Positions 15,878 to 25,445 of a stretch of DNA of 39,536 nucleotides are shown piece by piece. The DNA comes from JBBQSU01 sp038234815 (GTDB taxonomy: Bacteria > Planctomycetota > Phycisphaerae > Tepidisphaerales > Tepidisphaeraceae). The notes below the pieces were generated by a model, which saw only the letters and a program-made list of their open reading frames with translations, made no database searches and had not been told where the DNA came from. Location: NCBI GenBank assembly GCA_038234815.1, contig JBBQSU010000014.1:1-39536 (forward strand), given 5' to 3'. A program made the position numbers and the translations under genes. Position 1 is the first letter of the stretch. Each line of letters begins with the position of its first letter.

Positions 15878-17920
15878 CTAATAAGTCGCCTGAAACACGC
15901 TCTTACTCATAAACACCAGCCCCAGACTGAACATCGAAATCAGGCCGACCCCGCAACTATACCCGGCGAAAAACACCACTCGGTATTGCGGCCACTGTTT
16001 ACCGAATTTTTTCTTAAAATAGTACCGCCCGAAGAGCGCGCCGATGAACTGGGGCAGGATCACATCCGGCGTGCTCTGGTCCAGCCCCCGGATCATGCCG
16101 TAGACCAACAGGATCGGCAAAGCGAAAAAACGAAGAATGGTAAACAGCGACAAGGCCAGGCCAAGCCCGATGAGCAGGTAAACCACATTAAACGCCTCAT
16201 AAAACGGGCCGTGCTTTCCACCGGGTAGCGTGCTGCTGTAAATTAGCGCCTGACGGAACGCGGTCAACCCCCAGAATTTTTCCGCGTTTGGAAAAGCGCT
16301 GCTGGGCACCGGGGCGATGCTCCAGATGAATTGGGCGAACACGACGGCGGCGACGAATGCCACCGGAAAGATGAACGCCTCGGCCTTCACCATCGAATTA
16401 ATCTTCGTCCCGGTCAATTCGGTTTTGCGGAAATAAAGTGTTTGCACGCCATAATTGTGTGCCGGAAACGGCGCGAACCAAATGGCCGAGCCTTGATACC
16501 CAGTGAGAATGAACGTCGCCTCCCGGACGAACGGGATGCCGACCGTCATGCCCACGATGCCTTCCATCCGGGCCGAAACGTAGCTGATGATGGGGGTGTA
16601 AATGAAGCCATAAAAGACCAGCACCGCCATCAGCGTGAACGTCACCGGGCTGTTCCGCGGATCGTGCTGATGGGCATAGGTCAGCAGGAAATAGGCCGTG
16701 CCGATGCTCATTACCGTCGAAAACAGGTAAATCCCCAGCGCGATCCAAAGCGAAATATCCCCGCGGCCCACCGGGGGATGAAACAGCGCGTTCCAGTCGA
16801 CGCGCGTCACCGAGCGCTCGTCGATGTCCCGCTTTTTTTGCATCAACCCGCTGATGACCTGATAGAAGCCGAGGATGGCGATGGCCGACAAAAGTCCCAG
16901 GCCGAAACTGAAATAGAAGTCGAGCGTGTTGGCGTTGATGGTAGCGATCGCACCGATGCCCGGCCGCCAGGTATGCAGGATGCCAACCTTATAGAGGATC
17001 GGGTTGGCCATGATCGTCAAGGTAAGTCCCACGATACTGCCCACGATCGACCAGAACGGCAGCACCATTCCGCTGATGAGCAGCCCCAGGTTAAAGCTGA
17101 GAATAAACGGCATGGCGGGGATGAACGATTCGGCATTGCCGGTCAGGTCTTTGAACGGAATGGGAAAGATGCTGATGGGTTCGGGCAGAAACGCGCCGGA
17201 AATCGCCGGCAGGGCAAAATAGACGGTGGCAAAGACCATGCCCAACATCCCGCCAAAGCTGAAAACCCGCCAGCGCCAGGTTTCCTGTCCGCCCGAGGCA
17301 TCGGCCAGAGCCGTAATGCCCTGCGCGGCCACTGGTGCCATGGGGAACGGCAATTTCTCAACGTCGCTGGTCAGCCGATACATCAGGTAGCCGAGGCCGA
17401 AGTTATCGACCCGCTGAAGGAACATATTCAGGGCCATCAGACCGATCGCGGCGTACCACTGCGGGTGAAAGAAATTGCGTTGGCCCAGCACGTCGGGACT
17501 GGACGGCGCGACCCATTTAGGCACTTCGATGCCGAACTTGCGGAAAGATTCACTCTGGGCCAGAAACTGCTGCCACAGCAATCCGCTGCCACTGACCAGG
17601 CAGGCCCCGGCCATGTAATAGATCACGAAAATTTCCGGGCGCTTTAGAACGGTGAACGACCGCCGGGCCACCTCAATAAACAGGATGATCGTCACCCACT
17701 GCGCGGCCTGCCCGATGTCGGCCCCGCCGATCACCAGATTCATGTACATGCTGGCCGGGGTCATTATCATCCCGACAAACAGCCCGCCGATCATTGCCTT
17801 AAGGCCAAAGCCGTCCTCCCACTTGTCCGGCGGGGCCATCAGCTCGCGGAATTCCTTCAGTTCCGCGTCCTCGGCGTAACGGCTGCGCTTCGATGATGGT
17901 CCTGTTGCTGCTGAGGTCAT
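15878..17920 (-). CDS. Polytopic membrane protein, OPT-like transporter
   Basis: A 680-aa protein with about 14 to 16 hydrophobic segments and a short charged cytosolic N-terminus. The size, helix density, proline and glycine rich helix breaks (LPFPMAPVAAQGI, PFPAHNYGVQT) and repeated NP/TP motifs resemble the oligopeptide/metal-chelate transporter (OPT/YSL) group. I cannot see a decisive OPT signature, so the family call is tentative. It contains no nucleotide-binding motif and would be a secondary carrier or channel. It is encoded between the giant FtsX fusion and the PqqD/ABC genes, which suggests a shared substrate. Confidence 0.65.
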   Translation of the reverse strand: MTSAATGPSSKRSRYAEDAELKEFRELMAPPDKWEDGFGLKAMIGGLFVGMIMTPASMYMNLVIGGADIGQAAQWVTIILFIEVARRSFTVLKRPEIFVIYYMAGACLVSGSGLLWQQFLAQSESFRKFGIEVPKWVAPSSPDVLGQRNFFHPQWYAAIGLMALNMFLQRVDNFGLGYLMYRLTSDVEKLPFPMAPVAAQGITALADASGGQETWRWRVFSFGGMLGMVFATVYFALPAISGAFLPEPISIFPIPFKDLTGNAESFIPAMPFILSFNLGLLISGMVLPFWSIVGSIVGLTLTIMANPILYKVGILHTWRPGIGAIATINANTLDFYFSFGLGLLSAIAILGFYQVISGLMQKKRDIDERSVTRVDWNALFHPPVGRGDISLWIALGIYLFSTVMSIGTAYFLLTYAHQHDPRNSPVTFTLMAVLVFYGFIYTPIISYVSARMEGIVGMTVGIPFVREATFILTGYQGSAIWFAPFPAHNYGVQTLYFRKTELTGTKINSMVKAEAFIFPVAFVAAVVFAQFIWSIAPVPSSAFPNAEKFWGLTAFRQALIYSSTLPGGKHGPFYEAFNVVYLLIGLGLALSLFTILRFFALPILLVYGMIRGLDQSTPDVILPQFIGALFGRYYFKKKFGKQWPQYRVVFFAGYSCGVGLISMFSLGLVFMSKSVFQATY

Positions 17921-17942
17921 TTATCACTCAATTTGATCAATC

Positions 17943-18090
17943 TCAAAGACTCGAAAGACACAAGTTGAACCGCAGATTATGCAGATGGCGCCCATCAAGG
18001 GAGCTTGAACTGAATTCTGCGCAAACTGTGAACTCCGCGGTTCCAAATTCTCTAGTCTCTCTTCGTGCCCTTCGTGCCTTCGTTGTTAAA
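17943..18090. repeat. Degenerate intergenic repeat with CTTCGTG direct repeats
   Basis: The gap between the OPT-like gene and the giant gene contains CTTCGTGCCCTTCGTGCCTTCGTTG and, about 90 bases away, GAACCGCAGATTATGCAGA. Read on the minus strand these give ACGAAGGCACGAAGGGCACGA and TCTGCATAATCTGCGGTTC. I recall similar A/C/G-rich mini-repeat pairs dispersed between genes of Planctomycetota and Verrucomicrobiota. It has no coding potential that I trust. The identification is from memory and needs a genome-wide count. Confidence 0.5.
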
Positions 18091-18099
18091 CGCGTCCCT

Positions 18100-21000
18100 T
18101 CATGCCAGCCCGGGAACGTCCCGCCCAACCGCACCCGCAGCGGTCGCTTCAGGTGTCACGAATAACTTGCGGCTTTCTTCCACGTATTGCAGCATTCGCT
18201 GCGGAGACAGCGACCGCCACTGCAAGAACTGTTTCCGGAGTTCCGTTAAAAACGTCCGGTTCATTCGGTACCAGCTTCCGTCGTCCCCGCTTAGGCGGCT
18301 CAAAACGACCTGCACTTCATAGATGTCCGGGAATTCTCCCGGATGCACCAGCAGCATCAGGTGTTGGCGCACGCCCAGATCGAACGGCGTCAACCAGATG
18401 ATCGTTTTCAGCCCGCGGCTCATGCCCTTCTGTTCGTCCTCGAAGGCAAACGCTTCGACCTTGCCGGCGGAAAACTTTCCGATGCTTCCTTCCTGATGGG
18501 CACTGAAAAAATCGTTGAGATAACCGAGCGCGCCCTCGGCGGCGGTTCGGTTGATTGTGAACGGCAGCACGGCGAGGATTTCGTCCTGGCGCGGCAAAGG
18601 CACTTTCCATGTGCGGTCGATGCTGGGAGCGGCCAGCCGGCTGGCCAGCCGCGCCGGCACCAGCGCGCTCATCAACACGATGAGTAAGATCAAGCCCATG
18701 GTCAGCATGGCGCTGCTGCCGGAGTAATTCAGCGTGACGTTACCCAGCCAGCCCAGTTTCAGGAAAAGCGTGCCCACGCCCTGACCGATCACGTATCCGA
18801 ACACCGTGCCGATCAGGCCGTAGGTCATGGCCTCGGCGACGAAGAGCGCGCCCACATGGAGCGGGGCAAGGCCCAGCGAGGTGTAAACGTGAATCTCACG
18901 CTTCCGCTCGGCGATCGATCCCATCATGGTGTTGAAGATTATCAGCCCGGCGATGGCCAGCGGAATTGCCACCTGCCCGGCGCCGCTGACACTGGCCAGA
19001 TTGCTGGCAACCACCATCCGCACGCCATCGTCATAGCCGGCAAACATGGCCACAGCGAACCGGCGGCTGAGTTCCTCGGCGGCCTTTTTCATCGCCGACT
19101 CGTCGGCAAAGCGCATGGCAACGCTGCGCAAACTGGAACCCGGCAGCATCATGGAAACCGCCGACGGCACGATCACAAACTGCGTCGCCGATAAATGTTC
19201 GTAGTTGCTCTGTAATTCCGATGAACTGCTGTCGGCGTCGAGATCGAGCGATTCGAGGGCGTTATCGTCGAGCCTGCGCCCGCCGGCATCGAGCGAGCCG
19301 GAAGTGTATTTCAGCGGGGCCAGCGGGTCGCCACTGAGCATTGTCACCTTGCGATCAAAATCGTCGGCGTCGAATATCCCTGCAACCTCCAGGTCTATTC
19401 CGCCCATGCGGACCTTCTGCCCCTCTTTCACTTCCAGTTGCGCTGCCACCAGCCGGCTCATATAAATGATCCGGCCTTCGCCTTTTTCCAGACGGGCGAA
19501 TTTTTCCGGGCCGATCACCTCGGCAATGGCAGGTGAGAGCGTCGATTCACCCGGCGAAAGCCCCAGGACGGCTTGCGCGGCAAAAAGCTTCTGATCCGTG
19601 CGGACGTGATACATGTCGCGCGGATTTCCGGCGTTGACGTTCCACCAACGCTCCACCACCGGCTGCGCGCCCATGACCGCGTGCAGATTTTGCAGCACCT
19701 TGGCCGGCATCGGCCGGAAGCCGCGCTGGCGAAGCATGATGCCGGGGTGATCGGAGGGCACGCCCGTCGGCAGCGTGGCCACGTCGAGGTATCGACTTGC
19801 ACTGGTGAAACAAAGCACCGCGAACGTAATCAATACGATGGTGATGCTGGTCAATGTCGTGCGAAACTTTCGCTTGCGCATGTTGGCGATGCCCAGCAGC
19901 ACGGCACTCATCAACACACCGGCGCTGGCGAAAGTGACACCTTCGGCGCTGCCCCGGCCCGATCGGATGCGCTTTAGTTCGGTATCAAACTTCCCATAGA
20001 CGACGCTGATGACCACCACCGACATGAAGATGATGGCAAAAGCCAAAATAATAATGAGCGGGCTGGAACTGATCTTAAATGCCGGATGAAAGCTCCACAG
20101 CGCCGCAGTCATGATGGCAAAAATGACGCAGAGGCCGGTAATCTGCTTGTAGACACTGGGGCTGCCAATCAGCAACCGTTCCATGCAGAAAGAAAACGGC
20201 ACGCAAAGTAGCAGTAGAAAAATGGCCGCGCGGATGACATCCCCGGCCATGTCCTGGGCGGCGGAGTAAACCCTCGCTTCGTTGGCCCAGGCACCGTTGG
20301 CGTTTTTGATGAACCCTGCGGCATCGTTGGCCGCCAGTGTTTGCCGGGCTTCGGTAAGCTGTTTAGCCGCCTGCTCGTGCATCGAATCGACAAGCGAACT
20401 GGTCACGCCGGCCCGCCGGTATTTTTCCAATCGAACCGTGTCCAGCTGCCAGAAATCCCGCGCGGTTACCAACGACAGCGGGCCTAGATTATTCAGGTGA
20501 CTGACCGAAAACCCTCGCCCCGCTTCGACCTTCCCCCCGGCGGTGGAAGATTCGACTTTCACGTCCCGGGCATCGGGCATGTTAATCAGCAGCAGGCGAT
20601 TGCCGATCCGGCCGTACCTGAAAACCAGATAGCTGCTTGATGCCGGCTCGACGAACATCGTCATCATCTGGCTTTTTACCATCAAGTTATATCGTTGAGG
20701 TTCGGCATTCCGCCGCGCGTCCAGCGGCAGCACCTCGCCAAGGTCCTGAAGGTAGCGCGGGTCGTACAAACCCGAGAGGGTGATCTGATCGCAGTCGAAC
20801 ACGATGCTGCGCAGGGGTTCGAGGTCCTGGCGGATGTCGGCGTAATTCTTGATGTCCCCGGCCTGCTTGCCGAGATCGGTACTGGCGGTGATGCGGCCTG
20901 TATTCGGCTCGATGCGGTACGTTTGGACGGAAAATGCCTGGTCCGAGCCTAACTTGGGCAGGCTTTGAAAGTAATACCGGCCTTCGGCATCACAGGGTTG

Positions 21001-23223
21001 GACTTCATTCCTGCGGATGCCCATCGAGTAAGGCACCCCGCTTAACCTGGGAATCTTCGCCGACGTGTTCGAGACACTGAAATATGAAGCGAGAAATCCA
21101 TCGCGAGGCAGATCGGGCACGGGCTGCCCGGGCGCGGCGCTGACCACCTGGCCTTCAAACCCCGCTCGCAGCCATTTCAATTCCGGCGGACCACGAAAAC
21201 TCGGATCGTTCCAGGCACGAAACAGCAGCGAGCGCGTGGCGATCACCTGCGGGATGATGCGATCGACATTCAGCCGATCGAGCGTGTCGTTGGGCGTATC
21301 GCGACGCAGGCGGAGGTCGTCAAGCGTTATGATGGAAAAGCCGGGCACACCCCAGGCCTGGGCCAGTTCGGTGCCGATGGCCATACTGGCGCACAGCCAG
21401 CTTTGGGGTTCGCGCGTGCCCGCGAACGGTTCGAGATCAACGCCAACCTGCATCGATCGAAACCAGTCGGCCTGCGCGCCGGTTTTTGTCTCGCTGGCGG
21501 CGCGTTCCTGCCTTGAGAACCAGTCGCGGTAATCCTGAATCTGGCTGATGCTGCTTTGCCGGGCGAACCAGCCCCAGAACATCGGCCCGGCCTTTCGCCC
21601 GGCATCGCTGAAATCCAGCGCGATCATCATCTCGATCAATCGCACCGAATTGGATCGATCTTTCGAGTCCGCCGGCTTTTGAATCTGCCCGGCCAGCCAT
21701 TGATAGAGCGCCACGCGCCGTTCCAGTTCGGCCCGGCGTTCAGCAAATTGCTGCTTCAGCCCGGGGGTATGTTTCGCCTCATCCCCGCCCAGTCGAACGG
21801 CCAACCGATGCAAATAGGCATTGGCTAGGGTCAAATCCGCGCCGACAAATTCCTGCGGACGCTGCTGAAACGTGAAGCGAATCTGCGAGAGGCGGACCTG
21901 GCGTTCTTCGAGTGCCTTCAAACGTTCGAGGACGTCGGGCGGTTGTTTACGCGCCGTCCGCAGGCGAAAGAGTTCGTCCTGTTCCAGCGAAGCGTCGGTT
22001 TCGATGAGCTTGGAGAGCCGCGCGATCAACAGTCGATCGGCGGTCACGCGCAATTTGCCGGGCTGATCGCCAATCTCGGCTAGCCGGGCGAGTTGCCGTT
22101 CGACCGTGGCTTGATCGGTCGTCAATTGCTCCAACGCGGCTCGCCAGTTGGACGGCACATCGGCAAAAGCCATGAACATCTGTCGGGTGGCCTGAAACTG
22201 AATCCCATCCCCCCCGCCGAAGAAGATCAGCACCGGCCGATCCAGCGGATGCTGAGCAAGGTCGCGGAGCAGCGCCAGCCCCGCGGCGGTCTGCACGGCT
22301 TGCCCGGCACCCTTGGCAAGGTCGGGCACAAGTGCCATTGAATCATACGGCACACTCAGCACCAGCGCGCCGGGATTCTGCTGCGCCGTCCACCCCTGCG
22401 GACGAATCTGCGCCGGCTTGACTAACGCATAATAATTGCGCGATCGCGTTCGCTGCCAGTTCACCTCGGCGGTCAACGTGGCCGGGCCGGGCAATTTGCC
22501 GGATCGAATTTGATCGGCTAAAGCGCCCTCGGGAACAAAAAACCTGGGGATATCAACAGGCAGGTTCAGATCATGCGAGCGCAACTCAACGTTATTCAGC
22601 GTCTCTGAACCAAGGACCAAGATCGCTTTTGCCCCAAAATAGGCTGCCTGCTGCCAGGCCAATCCCGTCCGACCTTCCACCGCGACGATCTGATCTTGCG
22701 CAGCTGCCGGGCGAATTTCCTCCAACCCCCCGGTCCCCATGTAAACCACTTGCCCAATGATGCCCTCTTTGGATGTGGCATTAAGCCGCACGCTGGCCGG
22801 CCAGAAGGGATAAACATCAGTCGATCCACCGGCCCAGGTCAAGCGCGCCGACTGGGTGACCGGAACCATCATGTCGTATTCGTGCCGCTGCCACTGCACG
22901 CTGGGCATGGCCGATACCTGCTGTTCGATATAGTCGGCGGCGGCGAAGTAACCGGCGCTGCCCACCACGCGCGTCGGCGCCGCAGTCAGCGCTTTCAGAT
23001 CGGCCCGAAAAGCCGCCTCATCAAAATCCGCTCGGGCGAATGAGCCGATCCCTGCCAGCAGTAACAATAGAGAAACCCAAAAAGCTCGGCCCAGGGACAA
23101 GTTGCCCCGATGAATTAACGGCCGACGCAAATGAAGTATTTGACTGCGAAGGGCCGATAGGATATTCGTGCGGCCCAGCCGCAGACCTCGATCGAGCATG
23201 TAAAGGTCCTGACAGAAAGACAC
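18100..23223 (-). CDS. Giant FtsX-type permease fused to an inactive M28-peptidase-like ectodomain
   Basis: A 1707-aa membrane protein. After a basic N-terminus comes a signal anchor (about 48-65), then an M28 aminopeptidase-like region (about 66-360) with a PA-like insert. The usual metal ligands are missing: the HYDS position reads VPYDS (residue about 291), the GADDNASG position reads GAGQAVQTAAG, and the EE position reads GGGDG. A coiled-coil stretch (about 360-510) and a beta-rich region (about 690-930) follow. Membrane helices start near 1000; an MRKRKFRTTLTS segment opens an FtsX/MacB half with a large periplasmic loop, and IAERKREIHVYTSLG (about 1445) marks the FtsX core. The last 170 residues form an extra domain. 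No ATPase domain is fused; the operon ATPase may serve it. Substrate unknown. Confidence 0.82.
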   Translation of the reverse strand: MSFCQDLYMLDRGLRLGRTNILSALRSQILHLRRPLIHRGNLSLGRAFWVSLLLLLAGIGSFARADFDEAAFRADLKALTAAPTRVVGSAGYFAAADYIEQQVSAMPSVQWQRHEYDMMVPVTQSARLTWAGGSTDVYPFWPASVRLNATSKEGIIGQVVYMGTGGLEEIRPAAAQDQIVAVEGRTGLAWQQAAYFGAKAILVLGSETLNNVELRSHDLNLPVDIPRFFVPEGALADQIRSGKLPGPATLTAEVNWQRTRSRNYYALVKPAQIRPQGWTAQQNPGALVLSVPYDSMALVPDLAKGAGQAVQTAAGLALLRDLAQHPLDRPVLIFFGGGDGIQFQATRQMFMAFADVPSNWRAALEQLTTDQATVERQLARLAEIGDQPGKLRVTADRLLIARLSKLIETDASLEQDELFRLRTARKQPPDVLERLKALEERQVRLSQIRFTFQQRPQEFVGADLTLANAYLHRLAVRLGGDEAKHTPGLKQQFAERRAELERRVALYQWLAGQIQKPADSKDRSNSVRLIEMMIALDFSDAGRKAGPMFWGWFARQSSISQIQDYRDWFSRQERAASETKTGAQADWFRSMQVGVDLEPFAGTREPQSWLCASMAIGTELAQAWGVPGFSIITLDDLRLRRDTPNDTLDRLNVDRIIPQVIATRSLLFRAWNDPSFRGPPELKWLRAGFEGQVVSAAPGQPVPDLPRDGFLASYFSVSNTSAKIPRLSGVPYSMGIRRNEVQPCDAEGRYYFQSLPKLGSDQAFSVQTYRIEPNTGRITASTDLGKQAGDIKNYADIRQDLEPLRSIVFDCDQITLSGLYDPRYLQDLGEVLPLDARRNAEPQRYNLMVKSQMMTMFVEPASSSYLVFRYGRIGNRLLLINMPDARDVKVESSTAGGKVEAGRGFSVSHLNNLGPLSLVTARDFWQLDTVRLEKYRRAGVTSSLVDSMHEQAAKQLTEARQTLAANDAAGFIKNANGAWANEARVYSAAQDMAGDVIRAAIFLLLLCVPFSFCMERLLIGSPSVYKQITGLCVIFAIMTAALWSFHPAFKISSSPLIIILAFAIIFMSVVVISVVYGKFDTELKRIRSGRGSAEGVTFASAGVLMSAVLLGIANMRKRKFRTTLTSITIVLITFAVLCFTSASRYLDVATLPTGVPSDHPGIMLRQRGFRPMPAKVLQNLHAVMGAQPVVERWWNVNAGNPRDMYHVRTDQKLFAAQAVLGLSPGESTLSPAIAEVIGPEKFARLEKGEGRIIYMSRLVAAQLEVKEGQKVRMGGIDLEVAGIFDADDFDRKVTMLSGDPLAPLKYTSGSLDAGGRRLDDNALESLDLDADSSSSELQSNYEHLSATQFVIVPSAVSMMLPGSSLRSVAMRFADESAMKKAAEELSRRFAVAMFAGYDDGVRMVVASNLASVSGAGQVAIPLAIAGLIIFNTMMGSIAERKREIHVYTSLGLAPLHVGALFVAEAMTYGLIGTVFGYVIGQGVGTLFLKLGWLGNVTLNYSGSSAMLTMGLILLIVLMSALVPARLASRLAAPSIDRTWKVPLPRQDEILAVLPFTINRTAAEGALGYLNDFFSAHQEGSIGKFSAGKVEAFAFEDEQKGMSRGLKTIIWLTPFDLGVRQHLMLLVHPGEFPDIYEVQVVLSRLSGDDGSWYRMNRTFLTELRKQFLQWRSLSPQRMLQYVEESRKLFVTPEATAAGAVGRDVPGLA

Positions 23224-23332
23224 GTCGAGATTGCGACACCTTGCCGCTTGCCGGGTCAGGAATTATGACGGGCCAAAGGCATTTTCGCAAAGCTAGATTC
23301 TGGTAATGTAGAGCGGACTTGGAAAGGAATCC

Positions 23333-23635
23333 ATGCTAGTGGCACAAAAGTTAACGCGAGTCGTTTCAATTCCCAATCAACCCCGGAGCGAGTTCCGCAG
23401 GCCGGTGCAAACCCCTGCGGTTTTGAGCGTGCTGGATGGCGCGCTGGCGGGCAGCCGATATCCGGTGATGACCCGGTCGTCCCTGCTGGGCGGGCTTTCG
23501 TTTCTGCTTCGCCAGGCCCTTCAGGTCGGCCAATCGTGCGCCCTTGAAATCACCGGCCGACGAAAGGTCTGCGAAGTCGTCGGTTGCCGGCCTTTAAGCA
23601 ACGGCAAGATGGAAATTGCAGTGGCATTTCGTTAA
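23333..23635 (+). CDS. Small PilZ-like protein
   Basis: A 100-aa protein. The second half (ITGRRKVCEVVGCRPLSNGKMEIAVAF, split around V and G) resembles the end of a PilZ beta-barrel, where a strand with a conserved C.P..ngk..iGvaF pattern closes the fold. The RxxxR c-di-GMP motif is not obvious, so nucleotide binding is doubtful. AAAGGAATCC precedes the ATG. It is separated by 29 bases from the ABC-2 permease gene, which it may regulate. The family call is tentative. Confidence 0.55.
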   Translation: MLVAQKLTRVVSIPNQPRSEFRRPVQTPAVLSVLDGALAGSRYPVMTRSSLLGGLSFLLRQALQVGQSCALEITGRRKVCEVVGCRPLSNGKMEIAVAFR

Positions 23636-23664
23636 TCGCAGGCATTGCGATTATAGTAAACGGC

Positions 23665-25437
23665 ATGTTCTTACAGGCGCTCAGCCCGTTCGGCCCCATC
23701 TTCGGTAAAGAACTCCGCATCACCGCCCGGCGAAAACGCACCTATTGGCTGCGGGCGATCTATCTGGGGCTGCTCATCCTGTTCATGCTGCTGGCTTATG
23801 TCAGTTCCTCGCCGTGGAACAACGGCAACAAACTTTGGGCCAGCCAACAGCAGGCGGCGCTGGGCCGGGCGTTTTTCCTTTGTTTTTCCATGTTTTGCGT
23901 CCTGTCGATGGCTTTGATCGCCCCCGTCTTAACCGCGACGGCCATCAATTCCGAACGGCTCGGCAAAACACTCGGCATCCTGCTCCTCACGCCCATCAAC
24001 GTCTGGCAGATCGTTGCGGGCAAATTGTTTTCCCGACTGCTGATCGCTTTTTCGCTCATCGGCTTGAGCTTGCCCGTGCTGGCTCTGGTGCGACTGCTCG
24101 GCGGAGTGGAAATCAGCCAGATGCTGATCGTGCTGGGGCTGTGCGCCACCCAAGCCATCTTCGCCGCCGCCGTCGGGTTGCTCTTGTCCACACTGGTGAA
24201 TCGCACGTACGGCGTGATCCTCCAGTCTTACGGCCTGCTGCTGGTGATCTATTTCCTTGTCCCCCTCCTGCTTTTAGTCAGCTATTCCTTTAACGGGAGC
24301 AGTCCCGGCGTGTGGATCTGGACGACCTTTAATCCCATCTTCATCTGCGCCGGGATCGCCGAAGGCAACAGCCTCTTCGGTACCGGAGTACACTGGGGAT
24401 GGTGCATCAGTCTTCATCTGGGAGTTTCCGCCGGGTTGTTACTTTTGAGCGGGGTGATGCTGCGCCGTCGGGAGCGCAAGGTCCCCCGCGATAGCAATCC
24501 CTCGCCGGCGCAGGTCGAAGGCGCTGCCGCCAAAGCCACGCGGAAAACACGCATCCGTCACGTCTCGGACAACCCCGTGTTATGGCGTGAGCTGCGCCGG
24601 CCACTTATGCCGAAACGCTGGCAGGCCGTTCTCTCCACCATTCTGGTCCTGGGACTGCTCGGTTGGAGCTACGCCGGCCTGAGCCGCGAGCTTCATGAGC
24701 GGGATTTTCAGATCGGATACGCGGTGATCTTTAACGGTTTGACTTGGCTCGCGGTGTCCGTTTTGGCCGCAACCTCGATCGCCACCGAAATCGAAAGCGA
24801 CACCTGGACCCTTCTACTCACCACCCCGCTTACCGCCCGGCAGATCGTCGTCGGAAAAATTCTCGGCCTGGTTCGACGACTCTTCTGGCCCATGGCGCTG
24901 CTCGTAATGCATTTCGGCATTTTCACCCTGGCCGGCGTGCTGAACTGGGACCAATTTTTTCTACTCCTCTGGGTAATGGCCACCTGCAACATCGTCTGGA
25001 TCGCTACGGGAACATTCCTGTCCCTTCGCTGCCGCAAGGCTACCTTCGCCGTGGTGATGAATTTGCTTCTCGCAGTCGTTCTCTATCTGCTGGTGTTCTT
25101 GCTGCTGGGGATTATTGAATCGCTCGCTTCAGGCCCCCGGACACGCTATTCCGAATGGATTGCCTGGTATCTTCCCTACTACCATCTGACAGAAATCGTC
25201 GAACTTCCGCGGCGGATTTACTCCGATAACCAGATACACACACCGGGGTTCGGCTCCATGTCCACAAATACGTATCGCATGGCCGTGATCGGTGTGGGCA
25301 TGGCCTATCTGTTAGTCACCGCAGGGATTGTTTATTACACCGTCACCCGATTCAACCGCATTGTCGGCCGGGCAGGCAACCGCAAACTTGCGGGGTCGCA
25401 GCCTCCTTTGGGCCTGAGGGCCGTGACCTCGACTTAA
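23665..25437 (+). CDS. ABC-2 type membrane permease, tandem two-half protein
   Basis: A 590-aa protein with about twelve membrane helices arranged as two ABC-2 halves. Each half opens with the cytosolic amphipathic segment typical of the family (FGKELRITARRKRTYWLRA at residue 13, and VLWRELRRPLMPKRWQA near residue 309) and continues with helices and the mid-membrane TATAINSERLGKTLGILLLTP / TSIATEIESDTWTLLLTTPL pair. That pair shows the two halves are homologous. I chose the ATG at 23665 because the N-terminal extension of the longer frame overlaps the upstream gene. No ATPase gene is adjacent; it may use one encoded elsewhere. Substrate unknown. Confidence 0.85.
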   Translation: MFLQALSPFGPIFGKELRITARRKRTYWLRAIYLGLLILFMLLAYVSSSPWNNGNKLWASQQQAALGRAFFLCFSMFCVLSMALIAPVLTATAINSERLGKTLGILLLTPINVWQIVAGKLFSRLLIAFSLIGLSLPVLALVRLLGGVEISQMLIVLGLCATQAIFAAAVGLLLSTLVNRTYGVILQSYGLLLVIYFLVPLLLLVSYSFNGSSPGVWIWTTFNPIFICAGIAEGNSLFGTGVHWGWCISLHLGVSAGLLLLSGVMLRRRERKVPRDSNPSPAQVEGAAAKATRKTRIRHVSDNPVLWRELRRPLMPKRWQAVLSTILVLGLLGWSYAGLSRELHERDFQIGYAVIFNGLTWLAVSVLAATSIATEIESDTWTLLLTTPLTARQIVVGKILGLVRRLFWPMALLVMHFGIFTLAGVLNWDQFFLLLWVMATCNIVWIATGTFLSLRCRKATFAVVMNLLLAVVLYLLVFLLLGIIESLASGPRTRYSEWIAWYLPYYHLTEIVELPRRIYSDNQIHTPGFGSMSTNTYRMAVIGVGMAYLLVTAGIVYYTVTRFNRIVGRAGNRKLAGSQPPLGLRAVTST

Positions 25438-25445
25438 TCGCAGTG

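Noticed and set aside
16331..17647. Plus-strand open frame of 438 residues opposite the OPT-like gene
   Set aside because: Antisense to a well-formed polytopic membrane protein; composition (many His, Arg, Asp, Gln) is typical of a reverse frame over hydrophobic codons.
23224..23332. tRNA or small RNA gene in the gap before the PilZ-like gene
   Set aside because: No cloverleaf, no CCA end and no strong hairpin; it is probably just the promoter region.
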